The notes: generated from the letters alone by a model not told the origin. Shown: positions 10,993-22,775, counted from the first letter of the stretch. The stretch: 64,000 nucleotides of DNA from Anthonomus grandis grandis (GCF_022605725.1 NC_065560.1:21071052-21135051), one strand, 5' to 3'. A program made the numbers and translations.

Positions 10993-13900
10993 CTAGCAAC
11001 GTCGGGAAAACAAGAATTTTAGGTAGGCCTGTTTTTATATATACTTTCTCTCTCACTCTCCCGGACATCATACGGGCCACCTGGCTGGCAGTAGTGGTTG
11101 CGTTCATCAATGCGCATCGTACCTGTACAGGTAAAATATCAATTTCTCAAATAATTTTAAGAAACTTTTTTTTTTTTTTATTGAACTTTTAGCAACACGA
11201 ATATATTATTGCCAGGCATTTTTGATGTTGTTTAAGCTCTGCCAAATGCCAATTTTGAATTTAAAAAAATTCTTAAAAACGTTCTACATGACCTACATCC
11301 AACTAGTTCATTATTACATAATTTTATCGAGGAGTATACGCATGGGTGATTTTGAAATGTTCAAACATATCATTCCTAAAGTCACAAATTTATTTTTTAT
11401 TGTTAATCAGCCGAACTATGCGCGATGGTGTGTAAAATATTACGACAATTTGCAGAATGTTGAAGAAACATATCCAGGACTTGAAGAGGACTTCAAAGCT
11501 GGGTGTTTTGGTATTAAAAGAATGGATAAACGCAGCTAAACTTCTCAGCGGTATCGCACATTTTACTAATTCGATAGCTGCACGTCAATGCTGGGCAAAA
11601 AGCCACAGCATTAGAACTGCTTTAATTTCCCATATTCTCGATGTTTGTGGATTGAGATACTTGCAAGACATAACCGCAGACTTAAAACCTAACCGGATTA
11701 AAATTTTTGAAAAACAACTTGCCCATTTCATCGATATTTTGAAAATAAACTGTAATCCGTTCAATCCAGATTTAAACAAAGATAATCGTTACAATATAGC
11801 TAGTGGAAAGCCGGTCGCTGAACAGATAGCAGAGTTCCTCCTGAACATCGAAGAAAGTGGTGCCGACTTAAGAAAGCAGTTCATTAATGAATGTGCTATA
11901 GATGGAAGTAGATTTGACAAGCCAATAAAAAGAAGTAAAATATTGAACTTTTCTGAGGCTCCAAAAAAAAGAAAATTAACCCTTGGAAATAAAGTTGTGG
12001 AGTTGAGAATGCAAAGGGACTTATTTGGGAGAATGTTGGGGATATCTTTAACTCATAAAGTTGATGTTGAGAAAGTTTTAGCATTTCCACTAACACCAGT
12101 GCCAACATCAATGTGCTATGCAGATGGAAGTATTTGTAAAACTGATAAATCTCAATTAGTTAAATTAATTGAGAAGCAAATCGTTAATAATGTCGATAAT
12201 CCACCTTCGCGTTTTCATATATCTATTTTAGATGGTTTCTTCATGTTACACCAAATGGAAGAAGTACCTGTAACCTTCGATGCTTTATCGAAAAAATTTC
12301 TAAGTATGATACTACGATTTCAATCTAATCGTGTCGCTATTGTCTTCAATCAATATTTTTCACCATCGATCAAAGATTTTGAGCGAACACGTCGGGATGA
12401 ATTAATGAACCAAGTTACAATAGGGCCTAATCAAATTCGACCACATAACTTTGTGGCTGAACTAAAAAATATAAATTTTAAAGAATCCCTTGTCGATTTT
12501 TTTATTGATCATTGGGCTGGTGATGAAATGGCTCCTATCATTGGAAATAAAATAATTTATGTGAATTTCAGAAAGTACCAGGTTGAAAGTAATAGAGTAA
12601 TTAGAGTTATGGAAAATTCATTGTCTTGCGAAGAACATGAAGAAGCTGATTCACGAATAATATATCACATTTGCACAATAAATGTAGATGCCGAAGTTGT
12701 AATACGCTGCTCAGACACTGATATTTTAATAATACTACTTGGTAACATGGATCATTTAAATGCTTCACTAACACTCTGGATAAATTTGGGTGTCGGAAAT
12801 CATAAACGATTCATAAGCATCAATCACATATATGAAATTCTAGGAAATTCTTTATCAAAAGCTCTACCGTGCTTTCATGCATCTCTCTGGATGTGACTAC
12901 ACGCCTGCTTCTTTTCGAAAAGGTAAACTTCGTCCTTTTAAACTGTTAGAGCAATCAGAACAGTATCAGACAGCTGGTCAAAATATTATAACAGATGATG
13001 AAGAATTGTCGAATGAAACATTTAAGATCTTAGAAAAATTAACTTGTCATATTTAAGGAGCTCGGGATTCTTGGAACGTCAATGAAGTTCGCTTCCAACT
13101 GTTTTCAAACACTTACCGGTCCAAGAAAGCAGATGATAACTTTGAGAAAAAATTTCCTAATTTTGACCCGTCAAGCCTACCACCATGTAAAGCTGAATTA
13201 TATCAGCATTTACATCGAGTTCGTTATGTAACAAAGTTTTGGAGAAATGCTTATTTGAAACATCCAACATCCTTATCACCTCAAACTTTCGGCTGGACTA
13301 TAAATGACGATAAATACGATTTTGTCTGGTTTGTTGGGCAGCAGTTACCATAATTAGTTGCCGACATTATTATTAAAGGTAACAATTTAAAATTAAATAC
13401 TAATAAAATTCTTTGCCGAGAAATCATAGAATTTTTCATTCTATTACAGATTTATTAGAAGATGATAATTCAAAAGACGATTATGACAACGAAGACAATG
13501 AAAATTACAGCAGTGATGAAGATCATGATGATGATGATTATCAGGATGCCTTCATTTTTTGTGATACAATAATTAATTAAAAAATCTAACCGCAACTTTC
13601 ATACAACCATAGAGTTTTCATTTATTTTCATACCTGAGATTAATCAATTTCTTAACTTTGTACTACAATAAATTATTATTTTCATATCGTATTAATACAT
13701 TAATTTATTCACATATTAATTTAATATTTTTTTATCCTTCCTTTGTAGTTTATTCGACTATATTTTTAGACCAAGCAAAATAATATCACATCACTGTTCA
13801 CATTTAGATCGGCCTGGCTGAAGGTTAACAACCGAATTACTGCTTGGCAAATTAATTTAGGCTTTGTAGTTACTTAAATAATATCATATAAAAATTTTAG

Positions 13901-14206
13901 CCATACTAAAATATTTCCAAAAAAAAAAAATTTAAATTCAAAATTAGCGTTTGGAAGAGTTTAAACAACATCAAAAATGTCTGGCAATAATATATTCGTG
14001 TTGCTAAAAGTTCAATAAAAATAATTAAAAAAAAGTTTCTTAAAATTATTTGAAAAATTGATATTTTACCTGTACAGGTACGATGCGCATTGATGAACGC
14101 AACCACTACTGCCAGCCAGGTGGCCCGTATGATGTCCGGGAGAGTGACAGAGAAAGTATATCTAAAAACTGGCCTACCTGAAATTCTCTCTCGAAAACGT
14201 TGCCAG
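10993..14206 (+). mobile_element. Academ-like TIR transposon (FEN/XPG-nuclease family), 3.2 kb
   Basis: Inverted arms of about 290 bp (10993-11285 and 13917-14206) start CTRGCAACGT and share CTCCCGGACATCATACGGGC, a CAGTAGTGGTTGCGTTCAT block and GTACCTGTACAGGTAAAATA. Between them lies one plus-strand gene whose product ends in a nuclease-like domain. I assign it to an Academ-like group because, from memory, some Academ families encode a transposase joined to an XPG-type nuclease. No target duplication is clear. The N-terminal half of the gene is missing, so this is an internally deleted copy. Confidence 0.55.
11288..13580 (+). pseudogene. Transposon protein with FEN/XPG (PIN-fold)-like nuclease domain
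   Basis: The first segment (11288-11539) reads SRSIRMGDFEMF and NYARWCVKYYDNL. A frameshift near 11510 leads to the 479-codon frame, with GIAHFTNSIAARQCWAKSHS near 11550 and a long middle domain. Then comes the nuclease signature: EEADSR near 12640, CSDTDILIILLG near 12710, and, after a frameshift near 12885, GCDY at 12889-12900 followed by FRKGK. The acidic triad order (E-EAD, D-TD, GCD) parallels FEN1/XPG nucleases. The C-terminus (13080-13345) has FGW and WFVG, then a GT/AG intron (13379-13449) and an acidic tail to 13580. In-frame stops lie near 13053 and 13351. The mechanism is inferred, not shown. Confidence 0.65.
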
Positions 14207-14793
14207 CTCTTAGACTATAAGTTCATTTTAAATACAGATTGCAGAATATACACAATACTTTTAAAAACAACAAAGTCGATGAATCTGTAAGCTTCTAAAA
14301 CCTAACCTTAAATTTTTAGGTTACAAATTTCTTTTATTTATTTTACTATGTACTTATCACAAATGCTTATTTATAAACCTACCTCGATTTGGGTTTCTGT
14401 GCTAAATTTAGTTCGAACACAACCATCTTCTTGATTATAATAATCTACACTTCCTGGCAAATTCATTGTAGGAAAATATACCAATTCTTCAATTCTGTTG
14501 CTTCGTGGAATTAATCAAACAAATACAATAATCGAATAATCATTTATATATCGGACGTGTGGTAGCGCATTCTTTATTGCAATATCGTTCGTCCGATATA
14601 AAAGTGATATTCGTTTTTCCGATTTTATCCGAAGTTGCGCTAAGGTACGTCCGATATGAATATGCCCCCATGCGGCCGGGATGTTACGTCACAGGCGCCC
14701 AAGTGGACGCGACGACCGACGCTAGCATGTCGATTGTCGACCGCGCCCGCTGCTTTGTTATGCATGTTTTTGCTGTTGTTTCTGTTTTTCAAA
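14207..14793. other. Spacer and 5' flank of the THAP gene, with foldback at 14548-14600
   Basis: No gene is seen at 14207-14540. At 14548-14600 an ATCGGAC...GTCCGAT pair repeats the outer arms of the foldback at 31-78, and GTCCGATAT occurs once more near 14652. The rest is a GC-richer leader before the THAP start codon. Confidence 0.45.
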
Positions 14794-15000
14794 ATGTCTG
14801 CTTCACATACCCGCTATAAATATTGTATTGTGCCAAGGTGTAAAAATACGACAAGAACTACTCCAAATAAAGTATTTATTAGTGTACCCAGAGGAGAGAA
14901 AATACGGAAACAGTGGTGTGATGCAATGAAGAGAGACAATAAAATAAACAAAGTTCTTTCGAGTACTTGTAATCGGTTTTGCTGTGAGGATCATTTTGAG
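14794..15000 (+). pseudogene. ISL2EU-type transposase, exon 1 (THAP zinc finger)
   Basis: The start at 14794 has the context CAAAATG, good for insects. The 69-residue exon is a THAP DNA-binding domain: CIVPRC (first Cys pair), VFISVPRGEKIRKQWCDAM with the conserved Trp, and CCEDHF (Cys and His of the C2CH set). It ends exactly at a consensus donor (GAG then GTAAGT at 15001). The product joins in frame to 23272, giving the usual THAP tail (HFE, then DMENFM). The 8.27-kb intron between is almost wholly later transposon insertions. The THAP domain should bind the transposon ends. Confidence 0.85.
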
Positions 15001-15650
15001 GTAAGTTAATTTAAAATTATTTAAGATAGCTATGACGGCAATCTTTTTATTCGGCCCGTCGATGTTTATTCGTGTCCGCGTACAGGCTTATTTATCGCAT
15101 AAAAAAATATTACATAAAACTTTTGGTGGTTAGTATACAGGGGCGTCTTCAATATTAGAACTATAATAGCGTTGTGCGGAAATTTTGGACTTTAAAAATT
15201 ACATAATTGACTGCTTTGATTAATGCATATTATTTATACTCTATTTCAGAAGTGTGTAGAGCAATAAAACCTCATTAGGTATGCAAAAGTGGTACCTGGT
15301 GATCCACCAATATTTTATGCCACTACCTTAGTTGGGTATTAGTTTCAATGTAAAATTCTTTCTTTTCGTTGATTGCAGTGCCACCCGGTTTTGGGTCAAT
15401 TTATGAGTTTTGCCCATTGTTACCCACTGATAAACATTGAAAACGGTTCGCCAAAGGCGTGCAACTGGGACTTGTTTTTTACCTTATAATTAATGTACTT
15501 AAATGCTATTTTATTTTAGAAAGTTACTTTTGTTTAAATGGAATAATATATTTTTTTCACAAATTTATTGAACATAATATGTAGAGTAAAACAGTTGAAA
15601 ATGTCACTTTTGGATCTGGCACTTTTTGAACAGTGTATAACAATTTTAAA

Positions 15651-17003
15651 TTATAATAGATTGTAGTCTTCTTCGTCATCTGACGAACTGTCATCACCTC
15701 TTGACATTATAATTAAAGGATCGACTGTCTGATCGATGAGGTTGTCAAGATCCCACATTTTGTCCTCTTGCTTAATTACATGCTGGACTGCTTTTCGCCA
15801 ATTCTCTGGTGTCGCTTCCGTAATGGCTTGATCAAACAGTAGCTTAACATCTTTCATTTTAAAAGTCGTGTTTTGTCTTGCTACAAATCCTTTTACCTGC
15901 GCCCATATCAGTTCTATAGGATTTAGTTCGCAATGATATGGCGGTAAGCGCAGTACAGTTATATTATATTTTTCGGCTATATCTTCCACGGCGTATTTCA
16001 TGACACGAGTTTTGTGTAAGTTTGCTATTGCCAGCAGTTTTTTTTTTATCAAATTTGCTTCAAACGCAATACCTTTTGCAGTCAGCCAATCGATAATTTC
16101 TTGCTTTCTCCAACTTGAAGTTGGCGTCTTCTCTATTCGCCGTGAATGATAGCTTGCGTTATCCATAACCACCACCGAATTAGCCGGAAGAAATTTTATC
16201 ATTTCACTAAAATAGTCCTCGAAAACGTCTGAGTTCATGTCTTCATGGTAATCTCCTGTGCGAGTCGACTCAAAGGTTAGCAGACCTTCTTTTAAAAATC
16301 CCTCTTCGCTTCCAATATGTGTGATTATAAGTCTTTTTCCTTTTCCCGAAGGTACTTTAATACCCGTAGACAGGCCTTCTATGAAAGCTTGGCGAGCACT
16401 GGTTATATTTTTGTCTTGCCACATTTTTTGGACTATATAACCTTCGTTAATCCACGTCTCATCAAGATAAAAAACTTTCTTTTGCTCCCTGCGGTACTGC
16501 ATGATACTTCTCAAGTATTGTCGTCTCCAACAAACAATTTCGTCGCTCTCCAGTAAAAGTGCTTTTCGGTTATGCTTTTCCCAGGCAAAATCCATATTTT
16601 TTAAAGTTTTCCATAAAAGTTTTCTACTTATCAACGGAATACTATCATCTCGGCCAAGCTCCATTAAAATGTTGTCTAGGGTGGGTATTTCCTTTTTAAA
16701 ATAAAAAGAGTGAACTTTTCTTCGAATTATACATTTAGCATTTTCATCAAGGACTTTTGTAGGTCGTCCTGGCTTTTGCTTGGGAGATTCCACTTGACCT
16801 GCTACTTTTCTTTCCCGCAACAATTTGAAAATGGTGGACTTTCCAATTCCACTCATTCGAGAACATTTTTCAACAATTTCTTGCACAGTAAAACTAGGGT
16901 AATCGTGTTTTATGCAATCATGTACATTTAAAATAATAACTTTTTCACTCAGCGATAGTGGAGAATTTTTAGTACATCTTTTCGTTGGACTGAATACCTC
17001 CAT
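15651..17003 (-). CDS. DD82E transposase, 450 aa, intact
   Basis: It cuts and pastes its own element. The N-terminal 110 residues hold a helix-turn-helix region with GIGKSTIFKLL and a GRPTK basic turn. The DDE_3-type core follows: YLDETW (first Asp), VVVMDNASYHS (second Asp), and LPPYHCELNPIELIWAQVKG (Glu). Exactly 82 residues separate the second Asp from the Glu, which is the spacing of the group described as DD82E/Sailor. The C-terminus is acidic (SSDDEED). There is no stop or frameshift, so it may still be active. A TATA-like box lies about 85 bp upstream. The broken copy at 18168-20398 has the same spacing and motif order. Confidence 0.92.
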   Translation of the reverse strand: MEVFSPTKRCTKNSPLSLSEKVIILNVHDCIKHDYPSFTVQEIVEKCSRMSGIGKSTIFKLLRERKVAGQVESPKQKPGRPTKVLDENAKCIIRRKVHSFYFKKEIPTLDNILMELGRDDSIPLISRKLLWKTLKNMDFAWEKHNRKALLLESDEIVCWRRQYLRSIMQYRREQKKVFYLDETWINEGYIVQKMWQDKNITSARQAFIEGLSTGIKVPSGKGKRLIITHIGSEEGFLKEGLLTFESTRTGDYHEDMNSDVFEDYFSEMIKFLPANSVVVMDNASYHSRRIEKTPTSSWRKQEIIDWLTAKGIAFEANLIKKKLLAIANLHKTRVMKYAVEDIAEKYNITVLRLPPYHCELNPIELIWAQVKGFVARQNTTFKMKDVKLLFDQAITEATPENWRKAVQHVIKQEDKMWDLDNLIDQTVDPLIIMSRGDDSSSDDEEDYNLL

Positions 17004-17084
17004 TTTTTAAATATTGGGATAATAATATTGTGATTACACTACAGCGTAGCAGTGACTACTAACGTTTAAAATATGATTTAAAAG

Positions 17085-17093
17085 TATTTATAG
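17085..17093 (-). promoter_or_regulatory. TATA-like box of the DD82E transposase
   Basis: CTATAAATA on the minus strand, about 85 bp before the start codon and inside the element's right end. It is plausible as its own promoter; AT-richness makes chance likely too. Confidence 0.4.
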
Positions 17094-18167
17094 TCTGTAT
17101 ATATTACCTGACCCCATTTTTGCATGTTACAAAGCGTTAAAAGATAGGTACCTATACAAAAGGATTAAAACTATTTATTTAATATTTAATCTCTTTCAAA
17201 ATAAAGGCATTTAATCTGTGAAAAATAAATTCATAAATATTATAAGTACCTGCGCCTATGAACTACCACGAAATGTAGCCAAACAGAACGGAATTCCCCA
17301 GTTTATTGCTCTATACACTTCTGAAATAGAGTATAGTTTATGATTAAATAATAGAGTACTGTTGGATAAAAATAAATATTTTTTTCATTGCTTCTTAAAA
17401 CTCGAGCTATGAAATATTAAATATATGGTGTCATATATTTTATTATGACACCATAACTCTTCTATATTTAGAGTGTCGGCCGCCTTTTTTTATTGGAAAG
17501 ACTATACTCTATTTCCTTTTTGGTGAGAGCACAGTGCCTCATTATTTATGCAGAAGTAGCATAAATATAGGGTGAGTCGTCCATTTTTTCTACATGTAAC
17601 AAAATGATAAACCAGGCTGTTTTTACCAATTTTAAATGGACAAGTCCTGTATGGTCTCAAATACAATAGGTCGTAAAATTCGGAACAATAGTTTCGAGTT
17701 CATTTTTATGACAAACGGCTTGCCAGTGTCGTCCCGACTATGGATATTGATTTTAATTTTTAAGTTAAATAATTATCTGTTATGAAAAATTTATAAATAA
17801 TGTTGGATTTTATCTATTATCTATTAGATAAAGATTTTTAGAAAAAGTATGGTTGGTAGGTATAACCTATATTTATTAAATTAACAAGAAACATTTCTTA
17901 AAAGCGGAAAAGCCTCATTATAAAACTATGGCAAATAAAATGAAATATAAAAATTTGATTAATACCGCAATTTGATTGTTTTTTAAATGTTTAAAAAATT
18001 GTTGTAAAATTTCATTTTTTTAATACCAACCAATAAAAAATGCAATTATCCAAACATATCTTGTCATTTATAAGAAAGGTACATAAATATAAGGATCTTT
18101 TAATTTATTAACCATATTTACATATATTACAATAAAAATATTTACGAAATATACAAAAAAAATCAAT

Positions 18168-20398
18168 TTATAAATCACACATTTCATTACTCTCATCGCT
18201 TTCATCCGAATCAGACATTCTTACTGTTATAACTAAGGGTTCGACAGTTTCTTCTAGAAGATTATCGAGGGTCCACATCTTTTCTTCTTCTTTTATAGCA
18301 TGATTCACAGCAATTCAAGTTCTCTCACATCTTTCAATTTAAAGGTTTTATTATTTCTAGCCACAAATCCTTTTACTTGAGCCCAAATTAACTCTATAGG
18401 ATTTAATTCACAATGGTAAGGTGGCAAACGAAGTACAGTTATATTGTGTTGTTTTGCCATTTCGTCAATAACGTGTCTTTTATATTTTGATTTATTTTCT
18501 GTAACTATTGTCAGAAGCTCTGCTTTTACCGCGTCATCTCTAAAAGGTATTTCTTTTTCGGTAAGCCAGTTTTTTATTTCCCCTCTTCGCCAGCAGGATG
18601 ATGGTAATTTTTCTATTAATCTTAAATGGTAGCTGGCATTGTCCATAACAATAATTGAATTTTCGGGAATTGACTTGATCATTTCGGAAAAATAATCTTC
18701 AAAAACATCAGCGTTCATTTCTTCGTGGTAATCCTTAGTTGACTTCGATTCGAATTCAAGCAGACCGCCATTTAAAAATCCTTTATAGCTCCCAATATGT
18801 GTAATTATTAATCTGTGGCCCTTACCAGAAGGAGACTTCAAGCCCGTCGATAAACCTTCTAAAAAAGCCTGACGGGAGCTTCCAACATTTTTATCCTGCC
18901 AGCACTTGCTCACGGTGTGTCCTTCGTTAAGCCAGGTTTCATCCAAATAATAAATGTTTCTTCCTTCCTTTCGATACTCCTTAATTTGTGCTAAAAAACT
19001 GTACAGTGATTGTCGTGGTATACTTAATAGTGAGCAACATGGTTTCATAAAAAATAGATCTACCAATACAAATCTTTTAATGTACATAAATTTTATTTTA
19101 AGCAATATGGAGCAAGGGTGTCAAGTCGACTCTGTTTATACTGACTTTTCCAACCATACTAACTTAAAGGTTACCGATGAAATGAAGGATCTTGGTGTTG
19201 TATTGGACCGCAAATTATCATTTGATATTCATATATCGGGTATTATCTCTCGGGCTCAGAATGTTAGGTTTCATCATACGGTCTAGTAAGGACTTTTCAA
19301 TTTTTACGATAAAGAAACTATATTACTCGCTAGTTAGAAGTGATCTGGAGTATTGCTCACCTATCTGGAACCCTTGTTATGTCATACATGTAACTGCAAT
19401 TGAGCGAGTGCAGAATAAGTTTCTTCGTTATATTGGTTACAGGTGTGGTTATATTAGAGATGATTATTCTTATAGTGAATTAAGATCGCTACTTAATATT
19501 GATACTTTGGAAGGGAGGAGACTAAATCTTGAAATTCGTTTACTTCACAAGATTATTAATGGTGTAATTGATTGTCCAGATCTTTTAAATCTAGTATGTC
19601 TGAATGTACCTATAAGAAGGAATCGGCATACTAACGTTTTTTTGTTCCTTACCATTCTACAAATTATGGCAAAAATAACCCTATTACAAGAATGTTAAAT
19701 AATGCAAACTCTATGCAACAATCTGTAAATTTTTTTGGAACTTCAGAGGCAAGATTTAGAGGATCTTTAATGCATATATTGTGATATATACTTTCATTTT
19801 CTTTTTTTGTATAGCAATGTATATCTATACTGTATTTAGTAATTAGTTCTATTTATTGTAAAGCAAGGCAAGTCCGTAAATAAATAAATAAATAAATTTG
19901 CCTTAAATACTTTCTTCTCCAACAGACTATTTTTTCTTTATCTATTAAAATAGATTTTCTATTTTGCTTTTGCCAAGAAAAATGTAATTCGTGTAAAATT
20001 TTTCATAATTTTTTTCTTCCCATTTCTGGTACATTTTCGTCTTCTTTTATAAGTGTCAAAATTTTGTCGATAGTTTGGATTTCATTCTTAAAATAAAATG
20101 AATGTACTGTCCTCCTGATGATCTGCTTTGCTGTCTCATCAACTGCTATCGGCTTCCTACCGGCAGTTTTCTTTACACTCTTATTAGGCAAATTCTCACG
20201 GTTTTCACTTTTTCTGTCACTAAGAAGTCTGTAAATTGTTGCTTTACTTATGCCTGTCATATTGGCACATGTAGAAACTAGATTTCTAACAGTACTTAGA
20301 GGCATTTGATGCACAAGTGCATCATGTACGTTTAGTACTATAGTCCTTGCTTTAAAATCTAAAACACCTTTACACACTACGGGGCTAAACTTTGACAT
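18168..20398 (-). pseudogene. DD82E transposase, broken copy
   Basis: N-terminal part 20003-20398 (TGISKATIYRLLSDRK, then AGRKPIA) ends at a stop near 20002 but reads on to KYLRQI near 19900. A LINE (18989-19894) intervenes, then KEYRKEGRNIYYLDETW resumes at about 18980. The catalytic set YLDETW, IVMDNASYH and ELNPIELIW is kept with the same 82-residue spacing. Near 18310 a deletion removes about 20 residues and shifts the frame; the tail (KMWTLDNLLEETVEPLVI) ends at 18168. It is related to but clearly diverged from the intact copy, so a separate family rather than a recent duplicate. Confidence 0.85.
18989..19894 (+). mobile_element. Jockey-type LINE 3' fragment with internal RT deletion
   Basis: It is flanked by AATTTG (18983-18988 and 19895-19900), which also rejoins the DD82E frame. 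The 3' end is a (TAAA)n tail at about 19878-19894. It reads QHGFIKNRSTNTNLL and DSVYTDFS (RT), then jumps to DEMKDLGVVLDRKLSF, so the catalytic YADD segment is lost. After a frame change it gives LVRSDLEYCSPIWNP near 19335. It could not have moved itself. Confidence 0.82.
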
Positions 20399-20488
20399 TC
20401 TTACAACAAATGCGCAACAATACTGAAAAATAAATTAAGTTTTTAGGATATATCTACATTATATACCATAAAATATCACTTTGCATGT

Positions 20489-20551
20489 TGCATTTAAGAT
20501 TGCATCTGTCTTGCGCTGCAATCTTAAATGCAGTTTGCATTTAAGATTGCA
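20489..20551. repeat. Three copies of a 16-bp motif in alternating orientation
   Basis: TGCATTTAAGATTGCA occurs at 20489-20504 and 20536-20551, and inverted at 20517-20532. It lies just upstream of the broken DD82E transposase start, a place where transposase-binding repeats would sit. Confidence 0.65.
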
Positions 20552-20829
20552 CAATTTAGATACCTATAATACTTATACCTCAATATTTACCTACCTAGAC
20601 AATATCTACTTATAAGGGTTAAAAAGAACTTGTTCATTAGGTACTTAAGTAATTCAAAGAATTTATGGCTAAAATTGGCCTATTTCTTGCACTATTAAAT
20701 AAACCCAACAAATGAAAATATTCAGGTCTTAATGTCCTTGAAAAGTGGGACGCCAATGGTTTACGACCGTTTTATGGCTATCGACCCTTTCGTGTGCTTC
20801 TACGGATTAAGAAATAGACTATATGCGAC

Positions 20830-22185
20830 TCAATACAGTGAATAGTAAAAACAATACGAGGTCTCAACTCATAGCTAATCACAATTCTTTTGTTGGTACA
20901 GGCTGAAATATCACTAAAAACTGTGTTCAAGATAAGAATAAACATCATGGGAATCTGTGTAACGGCAAATAATGCCAGGTTATATAAATAGAGGAAAGTC
21001 TATATACAATTTTTTTAAATAAAAATGGATGAGTTCACAGAAAAAAATACACGCTTTTCTTCAGTATTTCTTAAATATCTCGGAAAACTAAGATCCTACA
21101 AAAAAATCTGATAAACAAAAGTTGGTTTAAAAATAAAAAATTGGCTTTTGTTTGATTTATCTAGGCGCTATAGGCGCCGAGATACAACTGTGTGAAGATA
21201 ACCCCTTTTTTTAGATAACAAAATATAATGACGTAAAATAATAACTTGAAATAATTTTAAAAAATCACGTTTTTTAGACAAATATCTAGCACGTTTTTTC
21301 AAGTATGCACTATCAAAAACTTTAAAAATAAACTTCACTGTAAGTCATTAGCATAAAAATTAAAAAAGTTAAGAATAAAACAAAAATAATTGCAGTTTTA
21401 AAAAAAAAATTCATAAAAAATTATGTATTTATTTCAAAAATTAAAGCGTAGCCTTCTACAATGGACTTATATAATATGTTCAAAAAGTATGAGTGATTTA
21501 GAGTACATTTTTTTTTTAAATCGTGATTTTAATCTAAAAAAATGCAAAATTTTTGGTAATATTCTGTTATTAGTGGTGGTTTTTAATAGTGAAGGCTATC
21601 CGATTTATTATTAGTTGCATTGCAATCATTTGAAAAATATAAATTTTAGCCACTTATACTGTCTAACCATACTTAAAACTGCATTTTTTTCGTCATTAAG
21701 GGTGATTTTTAAGGGTTTAAGTTTCAAAGTATTGATGTGTACTATAATCCCCAATGTAAAACTATATTAATTTTGCATATTTATATGAATTCTAGGTTGT
21801 AAAACACCTATTTTCGTTTTATTTTCATTTTAGTGGTTTGTTCTTTCATCCCCTATTTTAAAAGCAAATAATTAGACATTTAATAAGATTTTTTTTTCAA
21901 TTTTGTGTGTTTGTTGGTTCATCTCCTATTTTAAAAGCAAATAATTTAATTAGTTTAATTTAATTAGTGAAGGCATTTAATAAGTTTTTTTTATTTAACT
22001 GCCTTTTTATATTTCACTGTTACCGAGTTCCATATGCTGAGTGTTGTTATCACATTATTATGTAAATTTTATTAAATATTTAAAAAATGGGTATATTAAT
22101 TAAGTATATGTAATATTAGGTAGGTAGTTTTTTGGTCAGTTGAAAAAAGAGCGTGAAAGGAACGTAAAGCTAAGATTCGGTTGTG
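20830..22185. other. AT-rich intron sequence, no gene seen
   Basis: Part of the large THAP-gene intron. Two CATCTCCTATTTTAAAAGC-like direct repeats (about 21850 and 21920) are the only structure noticed. Confidence 0.45.
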
Positions 22186-22187
22186 TA

Positions 22188-22775
22188 CACTGTGTCCCAT
22201 TTTGGATGAGACTGCAGGGTATCTCTGTCATTTTTTAAGATAGAGCTTTGCGGTTTTCGCGACCCTGTATCACTTTTTTGTAAAACTTTTAAAGCCACAA
22301 AGAGAAATATTCTAACTACTTTTGTTCCTGAAATACAGGGTGAAAACGAAAATGTTCACTTTTGGAGATGTTATTATTTCTCAGGCCCTGTATAAGATAG
22401 AATAAAAATGAAAACTGCTTATAATAGATATTTTTACATAAAAGTCAGTGGCGTATTTAATTTTTTTTTCTAATGCACTGTTTTTAAGATTGGGCACAAA
22501 CTTGGTATTTTTTAAATGGAACACCCTGTATATTTTAACCTCAAATTTTTGCATTTTTTTTTCTGAATACATTGATGTATCACAACCTATTCTTTAGTAA
22601 ATTTTAGCTTCAAAAATCAGAAAAATCCATATTTATTTTTGTTTTTAATAGAATATTTCTGTTTGTGGCTTTAAAAGTTTTACAAAAAAGTGATACAGGG
22701 TCGCGAAAACCGCAAAGCTCTATCTTAAAAAATGACAGAGATACCCTGCAGTCTCATCAAAAATGGGACACAGTG
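22188..22775. mobile_element. 588-bp TA-flanked MITE with about 120-bp TIRs
   Basis: CACTGTGTCCCATTTT at 22188 is inverted at 22775. The arms match over roughly 120 bp, including CTGCAGGGTATCTCTGTCAT and CGCGACCCTGTATCACTTTT. TA lies on both sides (22186-22187, 22776-22777), the mariner-type target. No coding sequence. Confidence 0.85.

Larger units (their letters stand above)
15239..17331 (-). mobile_element. Complete DD82E (Sailor-type) IS630/Tc1/mariner transposon
   Basis: 30-bp inverted ends starting CTCTATTTCAGAAGTGT (15239-15268 and 17302-17331, one mismatch) are flanked by TA on both sides (15237-15238, 17332-17333). Together with an uninterrupted transposase this is the best-preserved element in the window. 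It sits in the intron of the THAP transposase, so it inserted after the ISL2EU unit arrived. Confidence 0.9.
17507..20819 (-). mobile_element. Second, decayed DD82E-type element (ends uncertain)
   Basis: TA-flanked ends CTCTATTTC (17507) and GTCTATTTC (reverse complement at 20819) resemble the termini of the intact copy and enclose the related broken transposase. The end likeness is short, so the limits are tentative. A jockey-type LINE interrupts it. Confidence 0.45.

Noticed and set aside
13906..14106. Minus-strand 66-codon frame
   Set aside because: It lies wholly in the right inverted arm of the Academ-like element and mirrors the left arm; no coding evidence.
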